Shown here: positions 8,496-17,913 of the stretch, piece by piece
Layout: each line of letters begins with the position of its first letter
Position numbering within the stretch: position 1 is the stretch's first letter
From: Lentzea albidocapillata subsp. violacea
GTDB lineage: Bacteria > Actinomycetota > Actinomycetes > Mycobacteriales > Pseudonocardiaceae
Reading direction: 5' to 3'
Assembly (NCBI RefSeq): GCF_900100275.1
Contig: NZ_FNET01000016.1
Coordinates: forward strand, 62,001 to 126,000
DNA: 64,000 nt
The notes under the pieces: generated by a model
Databases searched by the model: none
What the model saw: the letters and a program-made list of their open reading frames with translations, nothing else
Told to the model about the DNA's origin: nothing
Position numbers and translations under genes: made by a program

Positions 8496-10616
8496 ATGTC
8501 GAAGCCGAGTCGAATACCGGACGTGACGCCCTCGCCTCAGGACAATGCGAGGGCGCGGACGACGCTCGCCCGCAAATGGTCGTATCGCCTGCTCGGAGCA
8601 GTCGCGATTCCCCTGAGCGGGGAAGATCTCGACGAGGAACTGAGCGTCCGGCTGGACGCGTTGTGTTCGATGCTGCACGAAGAGCCGTTCACGACCATCC
8701 CGGTCGAGGCGGCGGGCGCCGACCTGGCGGCGCTGGGCCACCTGGGCCGACTCGGGCTGCGGTGCACCACCGAGGTCCTCGGCAAGGGCCTGCTCGCGCT
8801 GCCGGAGTTCCAGCCGGTCGAGCGGTACGCGGAACGGATCGCGCTCGCGATGGGCGCGCTCGGCGCCGGCTTCACCGCGGCGAACTCGGAGTCCGTGCTC
8901 GCGCAGCAGGAGAGCATGCAGCGGTCGTTGCTCAAGGCGGTCCGCGACGCGAACTGGAACCTCAAGGAGAGCCAGGCCCGCTTCAACGAGGTCGTCACGT
9001 CGTCCACGAACGGCGTGCTGATCGTCGACCTGGAGGGCCGGCTGCTCCAGGTGAACGCGGCCACCGGCCAGATCCTCGGGCGCACCTCCGACGAGCTCAC
9101 CGGCATGCCGCTGCTCGACCTGATCGAACCCGACTTCACCGAGATGCTGCGCGAGGCGATGACCGACCTCGCCGCCGGCACCATCGAGCGTTTCCGGCAG
9201 TCGCAACGGCTGCTGCGCGAGGACGGCGAGTCCGCGCCGGTGACGCTGACCGCGTCACTGCTGCGCGGTGCCGACGACCAGCCGATGCACTTCGTCGTCG
9301 TGGTCGAGGACGGCACCGAACTGGCGCTGCTGCAGAGCGAGCTCAAGCGGCAGTCGCTGCACGACGTGCTGACCGGGCTGCCGAACCGCCAGTTCTTCAC
9401 CACCCAGCTGGAGATCGCGCTGCGCAAGGCCGATCCCGAGCACGGCATCACCGTCCTGCACCTCGACCTCGACGCGTTCGGCATGCTGCGCGACAGCTTC
9501 GGCGGCCGGGTCGTCGAGCGGTACCTGCAGCACGTGAGCGGCCGGCTGAAGACGTTGCTGGCGGGCGAGAAGGTCATGATCGCCCGGTTCGGCGGCGACG
9601 AGTTCGGCGTCCTGCTGGAGAACACGGCCACGACGCCCGGTATCGACGCGATCATGAAGAGCATCAACGACGACCTCATGCACGAACCGACCTTTGTGGA
9701 CGGTCATGGGCTGTCGGCGTCGATGAGCGCGGGCGTCGTGCACCGGCCGGGCACCGACGAGGAACCGCTCGACGTGCTGCGCTCGGCGGAACGGTCCTTG
9801 CGCCGTGCCAAGAAGGGCAGGCGCGGCCAGTGGGACCTGTTCCACGCCGGCCAGGACGCCGAGGAACTCTCGAACGACGCGCTGGCCGTGCAGATGCCGG
9901 CCGCGTGGGAGAACGGCGAGATCACCGTGCGGTACCGGCCGGTCGTGCGGCTCGCGGACGGCGCGGTCAGCGGTGTCGAGGCGGAGTTGCACTGGGACAG
10001 CCCGGAATCCGGCGTGCTGGGCCACGCCCGGTGCGCGGACCTGGCCGAGCAGACCGGCTTGATCCTGCCGCTCGGCGGATGGCTGCTGAAGGTCGCTGGC
10101 GGTCAGTCGGCGTGGTGGCGGCAGCGCGGGCAGCTGGACAGGACGCTGGCCGTGCGGCTCACCGCGCACCAGTCGTCCGACGCGGACCTGGTCTCGCGGG
10201 TCGTGGAGGTGCTCGACCAGATCGGGGTGCCCGCCGGGAAGCTGATGATCAGCATGCCGGGCGGCGTGCTGTCCGTGGCCGACGCGGCGGACAACCTCGT
10301 GGTGCTGTCCCGCATGGGCGTGCTGACGGCGATCGACGACTTCGGGATGGCGCCGCTCGACTTCGGGCTGCTCGCGTCCGAGTTGCCGGTGCAGGCGGTG
10401 CGGGTGGCGCCCGGCCTGGTGGTGAGCCGGTCCCCGTATGTGGCGGCGCTGCTGCCGTTGTTGCGGGAGCGGGGTGTGACGGTCGCCGTGGAGGGGATCG
10501 GCAGCGCCGAGCAGGCCGAGTGGTGGCGTGCCGCCGGAGCCGACTTCGCGACCGGCGACCACTTCGGGGTGGCGCGGGAGCCGGGCGAGTTCCTGGAGCA
10601 GTTGGAGCTCCGGTGA
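8496..10616 (+). CDS. PAS-GGDEF-EAL domain protein, catalytic sites altered (copy 2)
   Basis: A 706-residue paralog of the protein at 3001-5106, with the same order: N-terminal helical region, PAS-like domain (about 165-275), GGDEF and EAL. This copy keeps a canonical GGDEF (366-370), but the substrate-pocket Asn-Asp pair reads Arg-Asp (332-333) and the Gly-Asp that should follow is Val-Glu. In the EAL domain the expected Asn is Arg (VRLTAHQ) and the ITE Glu is lost (ISMPG), while DDFG and the late Glu-Gly remain. The two copies have therefore lost partly different residues. Activity is doubtful for both; a sensor or effector role is inferred. Confidence 0.9.
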   Translation: MSKPSRIPDVTPSPQDNARARTTLARKWSYRLLGAVAIPLSGEDLDEELSVRLDALCSMLHEEPFTTIPVEAAGADLAALGHLGRLGLRCTTEVLGKGLLALPEFQPVERYAERIALAMGALGAGFTAANSESVLAQQESMQRSLLKAVRDANWNLKESQARFNEVVTSSTNGVLIVDLEGRLLQVNAATGQILGRTSDELTGMPLLDLIEPDFTEMLREAMTDLAAGTIERFRQSQRLLREDGESAPVTLTASLLRGADDQPMHFVVVVEDGTELALLQSELKRQSLHDVLTGLPNRQFFTTQLEIALRKADPEHGITVLHLDLDAFGMLRDSFGGRVVERYLQHVSGRLKTLLAGEKVMIARFGGDEFGVLLENTATTPGIDAIMKSINDDLMHEPTFVDGHGLSASMSAGVVHRPGTDEEPLDVLRSAERSLRRAKKGRRGQWDLFHAGQDAEELSNDALAVQMPAAWENGEITVRYRPVVRLADGAVSGVEAELHWDSPESGVLGHARCADLAEQTGLILPLGGWLLKVAGGQSAWWRQRGQLDRTLAVRLTAHQSSDADLVSRVVEVLDQIGVPAGKLMISMPGGVLSVADAADNLVVLSRMGVLTAIDDFGMAPLDFGLLASELPVQAVRVAPGLVVSRSPYVAALLPLLRERGVTVAVEGIGSAEQAEWWRAAGADFATGDHFGVAREPGEFLEQLELR

Positions 10617-10659
10617 CCGGACGGGGTCGGGGTCACGTCCGGCCACCGGAGGAGTTCTT

Positions 10660-10716
10660 GTGGCTCACAACGTCTTCAAAAATGGACTAGACCACCTCTC
10701 TCTGTCAAGAAGGTAG
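10660..10716 (+). CDS. Possible 18-residue peptide after the duplicated block
   Basis: GTG at 10660 opens an 18-codon frame (product begins VAHNVFKNG) ending in TAG. GGAGGAG lies six bases upstream, a stronger ribosome-binding site than most genes here have. The dre-like palindrome at 10681-10696 lies inside the frame. It could be a leader peptide, a remnant or chance. Confidence 0.25.
   Translation: MAHNVFKNGLDHLSLSRR
10681..10696. promoter_or_regulatory. DasR-responsive-element-like palindrome
   Basis: AATGGACTAGACCACC matches 13 of 16 positions of the Streptomyces dre consensus (ACTGGTCTAGACCACT), including the CTAGACCA core. DasR is the GlcNAc-responsive GntR regulator of chitin and aminosugar genes. 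It lies 112 nt before adnA and beside no obvious aminosugar gene, so function is uncertain. Confidence 0.35.
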
Positions 10717-10807
10717 ACGAAATCGGCTCGGGATCGTTCCGCGCCGTTTCGGCCCTGGTCGGGCGGCCTTTGACGATCTTGTCGGTGCCGCGTGGTGCAA
10801 TCGACCC

Positions 10808-13800
10808 GTGGCACTTCCACCCCAGCTGGTCCGCCGAAGGCCGGAGACGCGCCCGCGTCCCCGGTGGGACGCCGCTGCCCAGCGGGTCTTCGAGCGCGAG
10901 GGCTTCGTCCGGGTGCTCGGCGGCCCCGGCACCGGCAAGACGACGCTGCTCGCCGAACTGGCCGCGCACGTCGTGCTGGAACACGGGGCCGATCCCGAGA
11001 ACGTGCTCGTGCTGACGGCGAACAGACGCGCGTCGGTGGCGTTGCGCGCGCAGATCACGCAGTTGCTGACGGGGCGGCTGTCGGCGATCCGCGAACCGTT
11101 GGTGCGGACCGTGCACTCCTATGCGTTCGCCGTGCTGCGCAACCAGGCGGTGCTGCTGGGCGAGCCGCCACCGCGGTTGCTGTCCGGCCCGGACCAGGAC
11201 GCGATGGTGCGCGAACTGCTCTCCGGCGACGTGGAGCTGGGCGCGTTGAAGTGGCCGGAACGGTTGCGGGCGGCGCTGGAGCTGCCGGGGTTCGCGCACG
11301 AGCTGCGGGATCTGCTGCTGCGCGCGGCGGAGCGCGGGCTCGGGCCGGAAGACCTGATCGAGCTCGGCGAGCAGCACGGGCGTGACGAGTGGGTGGCGGC
11401 CGGGCGGTTCGGGGCGCAGTACGAGGCGGTGAACCTGCTGTCCGGGCTGGACTCCGCGACGGCGTACGCCCCCGCCTACGACGCGGCCGAGCTGGTGTCG
11501 TCGGCCTACGCGGCGTTCGTGAACGACGAGGACCTGCTGTTCGCCGAACGGCGGCGCGTGCGGTACCTGCTGGTCGACGACGCGCAGCACCTCGATCCGA
11601 TGCAGTACTCGCTGATCCGCTCGCTCGGATCGGGAGCCGCGCGGTTCGTGCTGGCCGGTGATCCGGACCAGGCGATCTTCACGTTCCGCGGTGCCGATCC
11701 GGAGATCCTGCGGGACGCCGGCGGCGAGACGGTCGTGCTGCGGCAGTCGCACCGGATGATGCCCGAGGTCCGGGACGCGGTGGCCCGGCTGGCGGCCCGC
11801 CTGCCCGGTGCTTCTCCCGCCCGCTCGGTCGATCCGGTCGACGGCGAGGGCTCCGTGCAGGTGCGGTTGCTCGCGTCGTCCGCGCAGGAGGCGACGTGGG
11901 TGGCGGACCAGCTGCGGCGTTCGCACCTGGCCGACGAGGTGCCGTGGTCGCAGATGGCCGTGGTGGTGCGGTCGGCCACGTTGTCCCTGCCGGTGCTGCA
12001 ACGGGCCCTGCTCGCCGCCGGTGTGCCGGTGTCCGTTGCGTCGGACGAGCTGCCGTTGGCGCAGCAGCCTTCCGTGCGTCCGTTGCTCGCTCTCGTCCGT
12101 GCCGCCGCCTCGCCGGGTTCGTTGGACGAGGACACGGCGGCGATGCTGCTGTCGTCCTCGTACGGCGGCGCGGATCCGTTGGCGCTGCGGCGGTTGCGGC
12201 GTGGTCTGCGGCGCCTGGAGATGGCCGCGGGCGGGGACAGGCCGAGTGGCGACCTGCTGGTCGAGGTCGTGGAGAGCGGGGACAGGCTGGCCGCTTTGGA
12301 GGACGCGGAGTCGTTGCCGGCGCGGCGGATCGGGCACCTGCTGGCGTTGGCGCGCAAGGCGATCGAGGCGGGGAAGTCCGTCGAGGTCGTGTTGTGGGAC
12401 CTGTGGACGGCGACGGGTCTGCAGGAGCGCTGGGTGGCGCAGTCGGCCCGGCGCGGGCTGCTCGGCATGCAGGCGGACCGCGACCTCGACGCGATCGTGG
12501 CGTTGTTCGAGGCGGCCGCGAAGTACGTCGACCGGTTGCCGGGTTCGGGGGTCGCCGGGTTCGCGGACTACCTGGAGTCGCAACGGATCGTCGGCGACAC
12601 GCTGGCCGCCTCCGCCCCGACCGGTGAGGCGGTGTCCGTGCTGACGGCACACTCGGCCGCCGGGCGCGAGTGGGAGGTCGTCGCGGTGCCCGGCGTCCAG
12701 GAGGGCAGCTGGCCGGACCTGCGGCTGCGCGGCACCGTGCTGGGCGTCGAACGCATGGTGGACGTGCTGGCCGGGATGGAGCCCTCGGTCTCGGCGGTGG
12801 CACCGATCCTGGCCGAGGAACGCCGGCTGCTGCTCGTCGCCGCTTCTCGTGCGCGGTCGAAGCTGCTGATCAGTGCCGTGCGCGGGGAGGACGAGCAGCC
12901 GTCGCGGTTCCTCGCCGAGATCGAGTCGTCCGCTGAGGACGAACGGAAGCTGCACCGGCCGCAGCGCGGTCTGGTGCTGGGCGAACTGGTCGGCGAGCTG
13001 CGCCGCGTCGTGTGCTCGGACTCCGAGGCCCCTGATCGGCGCTCGCGTGCCGCCGAGCAGCTGGCCCGGCTGGCCGAGGCGGGTGTGCCCGGTGCGCACC
13101 CGGAGTCCTGGTACGGCCTGGCGGAAGTGTCCATCGATGCTCCACTGTGGACCGAGGAGCAGAAGGTCAGCGTGACGCCGTCGACCATCGAGGTGATCAC
13201 GAAGTGCCCGTTGCGCTGGGTCGTCGAGCGGCACGGCGGGCAGGACCCGGCGGAGCTCGCCTCGGTGACGGGCACGCTGGTCCACGCACTGGCGCAGGCG
13301 GCGTCGTCCGGTGCGGACGCGGAGCAGCTCAGGGTGAAGCTCGACGAGGCGTGGGCCGCGGTGGACGCCGGCGCCCCGTGGTTCTCCCGCCGCGAACGCC
13401 TGCGGGTGGAGAAGATGCTCGACACGTTCCTCGCGTGGCTGGCCATGAGCCGCAGCCAGCTCACGCAGGTCGCGGTCGAGGAGGAGATGGTCGTCGACGT
13501 CCCGAAGCGCGACGGCGGGCCGTGGCTGCAGGTCAGGGGCCGGGTCGACCGTCTCGAACAGGACGAGGACGGCCGCCCCGTGGTGATCGACCTCAAGACC
13601 GGCAAGAGCCCGGTGTCGCGCGAGGCGTCCCAGGACCACCCGCAGCTGGCCGTCTACCAGCTCGCGTCATCGCTGGGCGGCTTCACCCACATCGGACTCG
13701 GAACCGAGCCAGGCGGTGCCCGCCTGCTCTACGTGGCGAAGGAGGACAAGAAGACAGGAGCCGTCGAACGCACCCAGGCGCCGCTGGACGAGCAGGGCGT

Positions 13801-13945
13801 GCAGGCGTGGCTGGAGGTCGTGCAGGGTGCCGCGGAGTCCGTGCTCGGGCCGGACTACACGGCGCGGGAGAACGCGGACTGCGACCGTTGCCCGGCCCGC
13901 ACGACGTGCCCGGTCCACCCGTCCGGCCGGCAGGTCAGCGAGTAA
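10808..13945 (+). CDS. adnA: AdnA subunit of the AdnAB helicase-nuclease
   Basis: A 1045-residue UvrD/Rep-like protein with a C-terminal RecB-type nuclease. The Walker A GGPGTGKTT is at 38-46. The Walker B region reads LLVDDAQHLD instead of DExxD, typical of the AdnA subunit whose motor is the weaker one. QAIFTFRGADP marks a later helicase motif. The nuclease motif (GRVDRL then VVIDLKTGK) is at about 911-935. Cys near 800 (CPLRW) and the C-terminal CDRCPARTTC (about 1024-1033) are placed to hold an Fe-S cluster. AdnAB resects DNA double-strand ends in actinobacteria in place of RecBCD. The GTG at 10808 lacks a clear ribosome-binding site. adnB follows after 97 nt. Confidence 0.92.
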   Translation: MALPPQLVRRRPETRPRPRWDAAAQRVFEREGFVRVLGGPGTGKTTLLAELAAHVVLEHGADPENVLVLTANRRASVALRAQITQLLTGRLSAIREPLVRTVHSYAFAVLRNQAVLLGEPPPRLLSGPDQDAMVRELLSGDVELGALKWPERLRAALELPGFAHELRDLLLRAAERGLGPEDLIELGEQHGRDEWVAAGRFGAQYEAVNLLSGLDSATAYAPAYDAAELVSSAYAAFVNDEDLLFAERRRVRYLLVDDAQHLDPMQYSLIRSLGSGAARFVLAGDPDQAIFTFRGADPEILRDAGGETVVLRQSHRMMPEVRDAVARLAARLPGASPARSVDPVDGEGSVQVRLLASSAQEATWVADQLRRSHLADEVPWSQMAVVVRSATLSLPVLQRALLAAGVPVSVASDELPLAQQPSVRPLLALVRAAASPGSLDEDTAAMLLSSSYGGADPLALRRLRRGLRRLEMAAGGDRPSGDLLVEVVESGDRLAALEDAESLPARRIGHLLALARKAIEAGKSVEVVLWDLWTATGLQERWVAQSARRGLLGMQADRDLDAIVALFEAAAKYVDRLPGSGVAGFADYLESQRIVGDTLAASAPTGEAVSVLTAHSAAGREWEVVAVPGVQEGSWPDLRLRGTVLGVERMVDVLAGMEPSVSAVAPILAEERRLLLVAASRARSKLLISAVRGEDEQPSRFLAEIESSAEDERKLHRPQRGLVLGELVGELRRVVCSDSEAPDRRSRAAEQLARLAEAGVPGAHPESWYGLAEVSIDAPLWTEEQKVSVTPSTIEVITKCPLRWVVERHGGQDPAELASVTGTLVHALAQAASSGADAEQLRVKLDEAWAAVDAGAPWFSRRERLRVEKMLDTFLAWLAMSRSQLTQVAVEEEMVVDVPKRDGGPWLQVRGRVDRLEQDEDGRPVVIDLKTGKSPVSREASQDHPQLAVYQLASSLGGFTHIGLGTEPGGARLLYVAKEDKKTGAVERTQAPLDEQGVQAWLEVVQGAAESVLGPDYTARENADCDRCPARTTCPVHPSGRQVSE

Positions 13946-14042
13946 GTACTGTCGACCTGCGTGTTTCAGGCGTTCGAACTGTCGGCGAACACACCGTCCC
14001 GGGTGGTGCGGACGCGTCCGGCCCGGGTAGGAAGATGTACTG

Positions 14043-17000
14043 GTGACCGTCAGCCCGTTTGAGATCGCTGAGGCGCTCGGGCTGAACAAGCCGACACCCG
14101 AGCAGGCCGAGGTGATCGCCGCGCCCGCGCAACCCGCGCTGGTCATCGCGGGCGCCGGAGCAGGCAAGACCGAGACCATGGCCGCACGCGTGGTGTGGCT
14201 GGTCGCGAACGGGCTCGTGCTGCCCGACCGCGTGCTCGGCCTGACGTTCACGCGCAAGGCCGCGCGCCAGCTCGCGGACCGCGTGCGTGCGCGGCTGCGC
14301 AGGCTGGCCGGATCGTCCCTGCTGGACGATCTCGACCCCAGCGGCGAGCGCAAGATGGCCGTGCTGACCGGCGAGCCTGTGGTGCTGACGTACCACGCCT
14401 ACGCGGGCCGCCTGGTGACCGAGCACGGGCTCCGGTTGCCGGTGGAGCCCGGCGTGCGGCTGCTGACGCAGACGGCGTCATGGCAGCTCGCGCACCGGGT
14501 GGTGTCGACGTGGGCTCGCGACCTCGACACGGACAAGGTGCCGGCGACGATCACCGGGTACCTGCTGTCGCTGGCCGGAGAGCTGGGCGAGCACCTGGTG
14601 ACGCCCGAGGCGTTGGAAGCGCACGCCCTCGAGTTCTGCGCGCTGGTCGAGAACGCGCCCCGCGCGCCCCGCCAGCGGGACGCGTTGCCGGAGAAGCTAC
14701 GCGAGATCGTTGCGGCGCAACGGTTGCGGATCGCGATGCTGCCGTTGCTGGACGCGTACCAGCAGCGTAAGCGCAAGGAAGCCGCGCTGGACTTCGCGGA
14801 CCAGATGTCGCTGGCCGCGCAGCTCGCCGGGTTCGACGAGGTGTCCACCGGGGAACGCGAGCGGTACGGCGCCGTCCTGCTGGACGAGTACCAGGACACC
14901 GGGCACGCGCAACGCGTGTTGCTGCGGTCGTTGTTCGGCGACGGCGAGCCGATGCCGGTGACGTCCGTGGGCGACCCGGCGCAGGCCATCTACGGCTGGC
15001 GCGGGGCGTCGGCCGCGAACCTGCCGCGCTTCGCCGACGACTTCCCGCCGACGAAGAAGTTCGGGCTGCTGACCAGTTTCCGCAACCCGCCGGAGGTGCT
15101 CGAACTCGCCAACGCCGTCTCGTTGCCGTTGCGGGAAGCCGGCCTGGACGTCGACGAGCTGCGCGCGAGGCCTGGCGCCGGACCGGGTGACGTCCGGCTC
15201 GCGTTGCACGCCGACATCCGCCAGGAGCTCGACTGGATGGCGGACAACGTTGCGGCGCAATGGGAAGCGCACCTCGACACCGAGGGCGTGCCGCCGACCG
15301 CGGCCGTGCTGGTGCGCCGCCGTTCGGACATGGCCGCCATCGCCGCGGCCCTGCGCGAACGAGGCCTGCCGGTCGAGGTGGTCGGCCTCGGCGGCTTGCT
15401 GGACGAACCCGAGGTGCGCGACCTGGTGTCGGCCCTGAGGGTGCTCGTCGATCCCCTGGCGGGCACCGCCGCCGCCCGCCTCCTGACCGGCTCGCGCTGG
15501 CGCCTGGCCGCCGTCGACCTGGCCGCGCTGTGGTCGCGGGCCCGCGACCTGGCGGGCGTCGCACCGCGACAGTCCGTTGTGGACGATCCGCTGATGGTGC
15601 TGGCGGACGCGTTGCCCGGCGAACACGCCGAACAGGCAGGCCTGGCCGACGCCCTGGACGACCCAGGTGACCCGGACGCTTACTCCACCGACGGCTACCG
15701 GCGCATCCGGCGGCTCGGCGGCGAGCTCGCGGCGTTGCGGCGCAGACTCGACCAGCCACTGCCCGAACTCGTGGCCGACGTGGAACGCACCCTGCTGCTG
15801 GACATCGAGTCGATGTCACGCCCCGGCATGGTCGGCCGCGCCCACCTCGACGCCTTCTCCGACGTCGTGACGGACTTCGCCGCCGCGTCCCCGTCCGCCA
15901 CACTCCCGTCGCTGCTCGACTACCTCTACACGGCCGAACACGCCGAAGACGGCCTCGAACCCGGCGAGGTAGAGGTCTCCGAAGACCGCGTGCAGATCCT
16001 CACCGTCCACTCGGCGAAGGGCCTGGAGTGGCACATCGTCGCGCTGCCGCACCTGGTCCGCGACGTGTTCCCGGGCCGCAAGAAGTCCTCGTGCTGGCTC
16101 AAGTCCGTGACCGAACTGCCGGCCCCCCTGCGCGGCGACTCGGCCGACCTGCCCAAGCTGAAACTGTCCGCCGGCTACAACCGCAAAGAGGTCGACGAGG
16201 CGCTCACCATCCACGCCGAGGAGTTCGAGGAACGCCGCCTCGTCGAGGAACGCCGCCTCTTCTACGTGGGCGTAACCCGAGCCGAGCATAGCCTGCTGAT
16301 GTCGGGCCACTGGTGGGCCGAGGCAGGCGGCAAGCCCAAGGGCCCATCGATCTTCCTGCAGGAAATGCACGAGGTCCTGCAGCGCGACAACCCGCCCGGC
16401 GACGTGTCCAGCTGGGCACCCGAACCGGACCCGGACACCCCGAACCCACTGGCCGAGGACGTGAAGTCGTCCATCTGGCCGGCAGACCCCCTAGGCAAAC
16501 GCCGCGACGCCGTAGTCGAAGGCGCCCAGCTAGTCCTGGCCGCCCTAGACGCCCTGCGCAACGCCCCACCGGCACCACTGCCGCTGATCTTCGAAGACCC
16601 CCCAGCCGAGATCCTCGACGAGGACTACCCACCCCCCACCGACGAGCCCCCGGACGACGACCTCCCGCCAGAGCCCGAACCACTCCCGGACGACGTCGTC
16701 CCAGACGACCCGGAAATGCCCCTCGACGAGGACCCAGACGGCTGGGCCAGAGACGTAGACGTCCTCCTGGCCGAACGAGCCGCCTCCCAGAACCGCAGAG
16801 AACAGGTGGCCCTACCAGACCACCTCTCGGTCTCACAGCTGGTGGAACTGGCCAAAGACCCAGACCTACTGGCCCGCCGCCTACGCCGCCCACTCCCGTT
16901 CCCACCGAACCCCCTGGCCCGCCGAGGCACGGCCTTCCACACGTGGCTGGAAAACCGCTTCGGCGCCACCCGCCTACTAGACATCGACGACCTCCCAGGC

Positions 17001-17402
17001 GCAGGCGACGCCGACGCGGCACCGGACGCGGACCTGGAACGCCTGAAGGAGTCGTTCCTGGCCAGCGCCTGGGCAGACCGAACACCGCACGACGTGGAAG
17101 TGCCATTCGAGGCGGAGTTCGACGGCATCTCAGTCCGCGGCCGCATGGACGCCGTATACCGAGACCCCGACGGCTGGACCGTCGTGGACTGGAAGACGGG
17201 CGCAGTCCCGGACGCCGAGGCCCTGCCAGCCCTGTCCGTACAGCTCGCCGCGTACCGGCTGGCGTGGGCGGCCCTGATCGGCGCGCCGCTGGAGCAGGTG
17301 CGAGCCGCTTTTCACTACGTGCGGCACGACCACACGGTGCGGCCGGCGGACCTGCTGGACGAGCAGGGCCTGAAGGACTTGATCCGCTCGGTTGGGTCGT
17401 GA
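14043..17402 (+). CDS. adnB: AdnB subunit of the AdnAB helicase-nuclease
   Basis: A 1119-residue partner of AdnA. Walker A GAGAGKTET is at 37-45, and an intact DEYQDT Walker B lies near 281, as expected for the driving motor. VGDPAQAIYGWRGA follows. The C-terminal nuclease shows GRMDAVYRD and VVDWKTG at about 1032-1052 and the QLAAYRLAW block. The GTG at 14043 has AGGAAG upstream. Two oddities: an acidic Pro/Asp/Glu-rich linker at about 858-900 between motor and nuclease, and a C-terminal tail (LIRSVGS) encoded by the first unit of a 20-bp tandem repeat that also supplies the stop codon. Confidence 0.92.
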   Translation: MTVSPFEIAEALGLNKPTPEQAEVIAAPAQPALVIAGAGAGKTETMAARVVWLVANGLVLPDRVLGLTFTRKAARQLADRVRARLRRLAGSSLLDDLDPSGERKMAVLTGEPVVLTYHAYAGRLVTEHGLRLPVEPGVRLLTQTASWQLAHRVVSTWARDLDTDKVPATITGYLLSLAGELGEHLVTPEALEAHALEFCALVENAPRAPRQRDALPEKLREIVAAQRLRIAMLPLLDAYQQRKRKEAALDFADQMSLAAQLAGFDEVSTGERERYGAVLLDEYQDTGHAQRVLLRSLFGDGEPMPVTSVGDPAQAIYGWRGASAANLPRFADDFPPTKKFGLLTSFRNPPEVLELANAVSLPLREAGLDVDELRARPGAGPGDVRLALHADIRQELDWMADNVAAQWEAHLDTEGVPPTAAVLVRRRSDMAAIAAALRERGLPVEVVGLGGLLDEPEVRDLVSALRVLVDPLAGTAAARLLTGSRWRLAAVDLAALWSRARDLAGVAPRQSVVDDPLMVLADALPGEHAEQAGLADALDDPGDPDAYSTDGYRRIRRLGGELAALRRRLDQPLPELVADVERTLLLDIESMSRPGMVGRAHLDAFSDVVTDFAAASPSATLPSLLDYLYTAEHAEDGLEPGEVEVSEDRVQILTVHSAKGLEWHIVALPHLVRDVFPGRKKSSCWLKSVTELPAPLRGDSADLPKLKLSAGYNRKEVDEALTIHAEEFEERRLVEERRLFYVGVTRAEHSLLMSGHWWAEAGGKPKGPSIFLQEMHEVLQRDNPPGDVSSWAPEPDPDTPNPLAEDVKSSIWPADPLGKRRDAVVEGAQLVLAALDALRNAPPAPLPLIFEDPPAEILDEDYPPPTDEPPDDDLPPEPEPLPDDVVPDDPEMPLDEDPDGWARDVDVLLAERAASQNRREQVALPDHLSVSQLVELAKDPDLLARRLRRPLPFPPNPLARRGTAFHTWLENRFGATRLLDIDDLPGAGDADAAPDADLERLKESFLASAWADRTPHDVEVPFEAEFDGISVRGRMDAVYRDPDGWTVVDWKTGAVPDAEALPALSVQLAAYRLAWAALIGAPLEQVRAAFHYVRHDHTVRPADLLDEQGLKDLIRSVGS

Positions 17403-17512
17403 TCCGCTCGGTTGGGTCGTGATCCGCTCAGTGGGGTTGTGATCCGCTCGGCGGGGTTGTGATCCGCTCGGTGGAGATCGGTGGAGAGGACCTGATCCGC
17501 TCGGCGGGTCAT
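17381..17512. repeat. 20-bp tandem repeat over the end of adnB
   Basis: Two perfect units (17381-17400 and 17401-17420) of GATCCGCTCGGTTGGGTCGT are followed by two units with a few changes (17421-17460), a partial unit at 17461 and another at about 17494. The first unit codes for the AdnB tail and the junction with the second forms the TGA stop. There are no spacers, so it is not a CRISPR array. Confidence 0.85.
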
Positions 17513-17913
17513 GATCGCGAGTCATGATCGCGAGTTGTCCACAGGTTGCGGCTTTTTGACCTGCGGTTATCTTCTGGTGGGTAGCCTGTGGATAGCCGGG
17601 AACCTAAGTCGCGTTTCACTCGTTGCGTGACAAGGAAGCGCGCGGGGGCAGCAGCAGACCAGCCTCCGTCCGGCCCGGTCGTCATCAGGACGATGTGCGA
17701 GGGCTGCGGTGTCTCGATCGCGAGTGTCTCGATCGCGCGCGTGGGCTGCGGCGGCTGTCGGCCTGGGTGCGTGTCTCGGGTTCGCGGGCTGCTGCGGCGG
17801 CTGTCGGCGTGGGTGCGGTGTCTCGGGTTCGCGGGCTGGCGACGTTGGTTGAGCGACATGGCTCGGTTCTGCGGGTCGGCTCGGCCCAGCGCTGGACTCG
17901 CCCTACTGCCGGC
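17513..17913. repeat. Gene-free repeat-rich stretch between adnB and the next gene
   Basis: I see no convincing gene here. It contains several short tandem duplications: TCATGATCGCGAG twice near 17508-17533; a 15-bp unit, GTGTCTCGATCGCGA and a near copy, at 17709-17738; and a 46-bp unit (17747-17792) followed at once by an imperfect copy (17793-17840). Open frames crossing it have compositions unlike their neighbours. It looks like a slippage-prone spacer. Confidence 0.7.

Noticed and set aside
588-10616. Secondary-metabolite gene cluster
   Set aside because: P450s and methyltransferases are present, but no synthase, terpene cyclase, NRPS, PKS or transporter; PF04672 proteins are not known tailoring enzymes.
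10676-13639. A 987-codon minus-strand frame opposite adnA
   Set aside because: Same reasoning: the plus strand has convincing helicase and nuclease motifs.
17381-17480. Possible CRISPR array
   Set aside because: Units are head to tail without spacers and drift in sequence.
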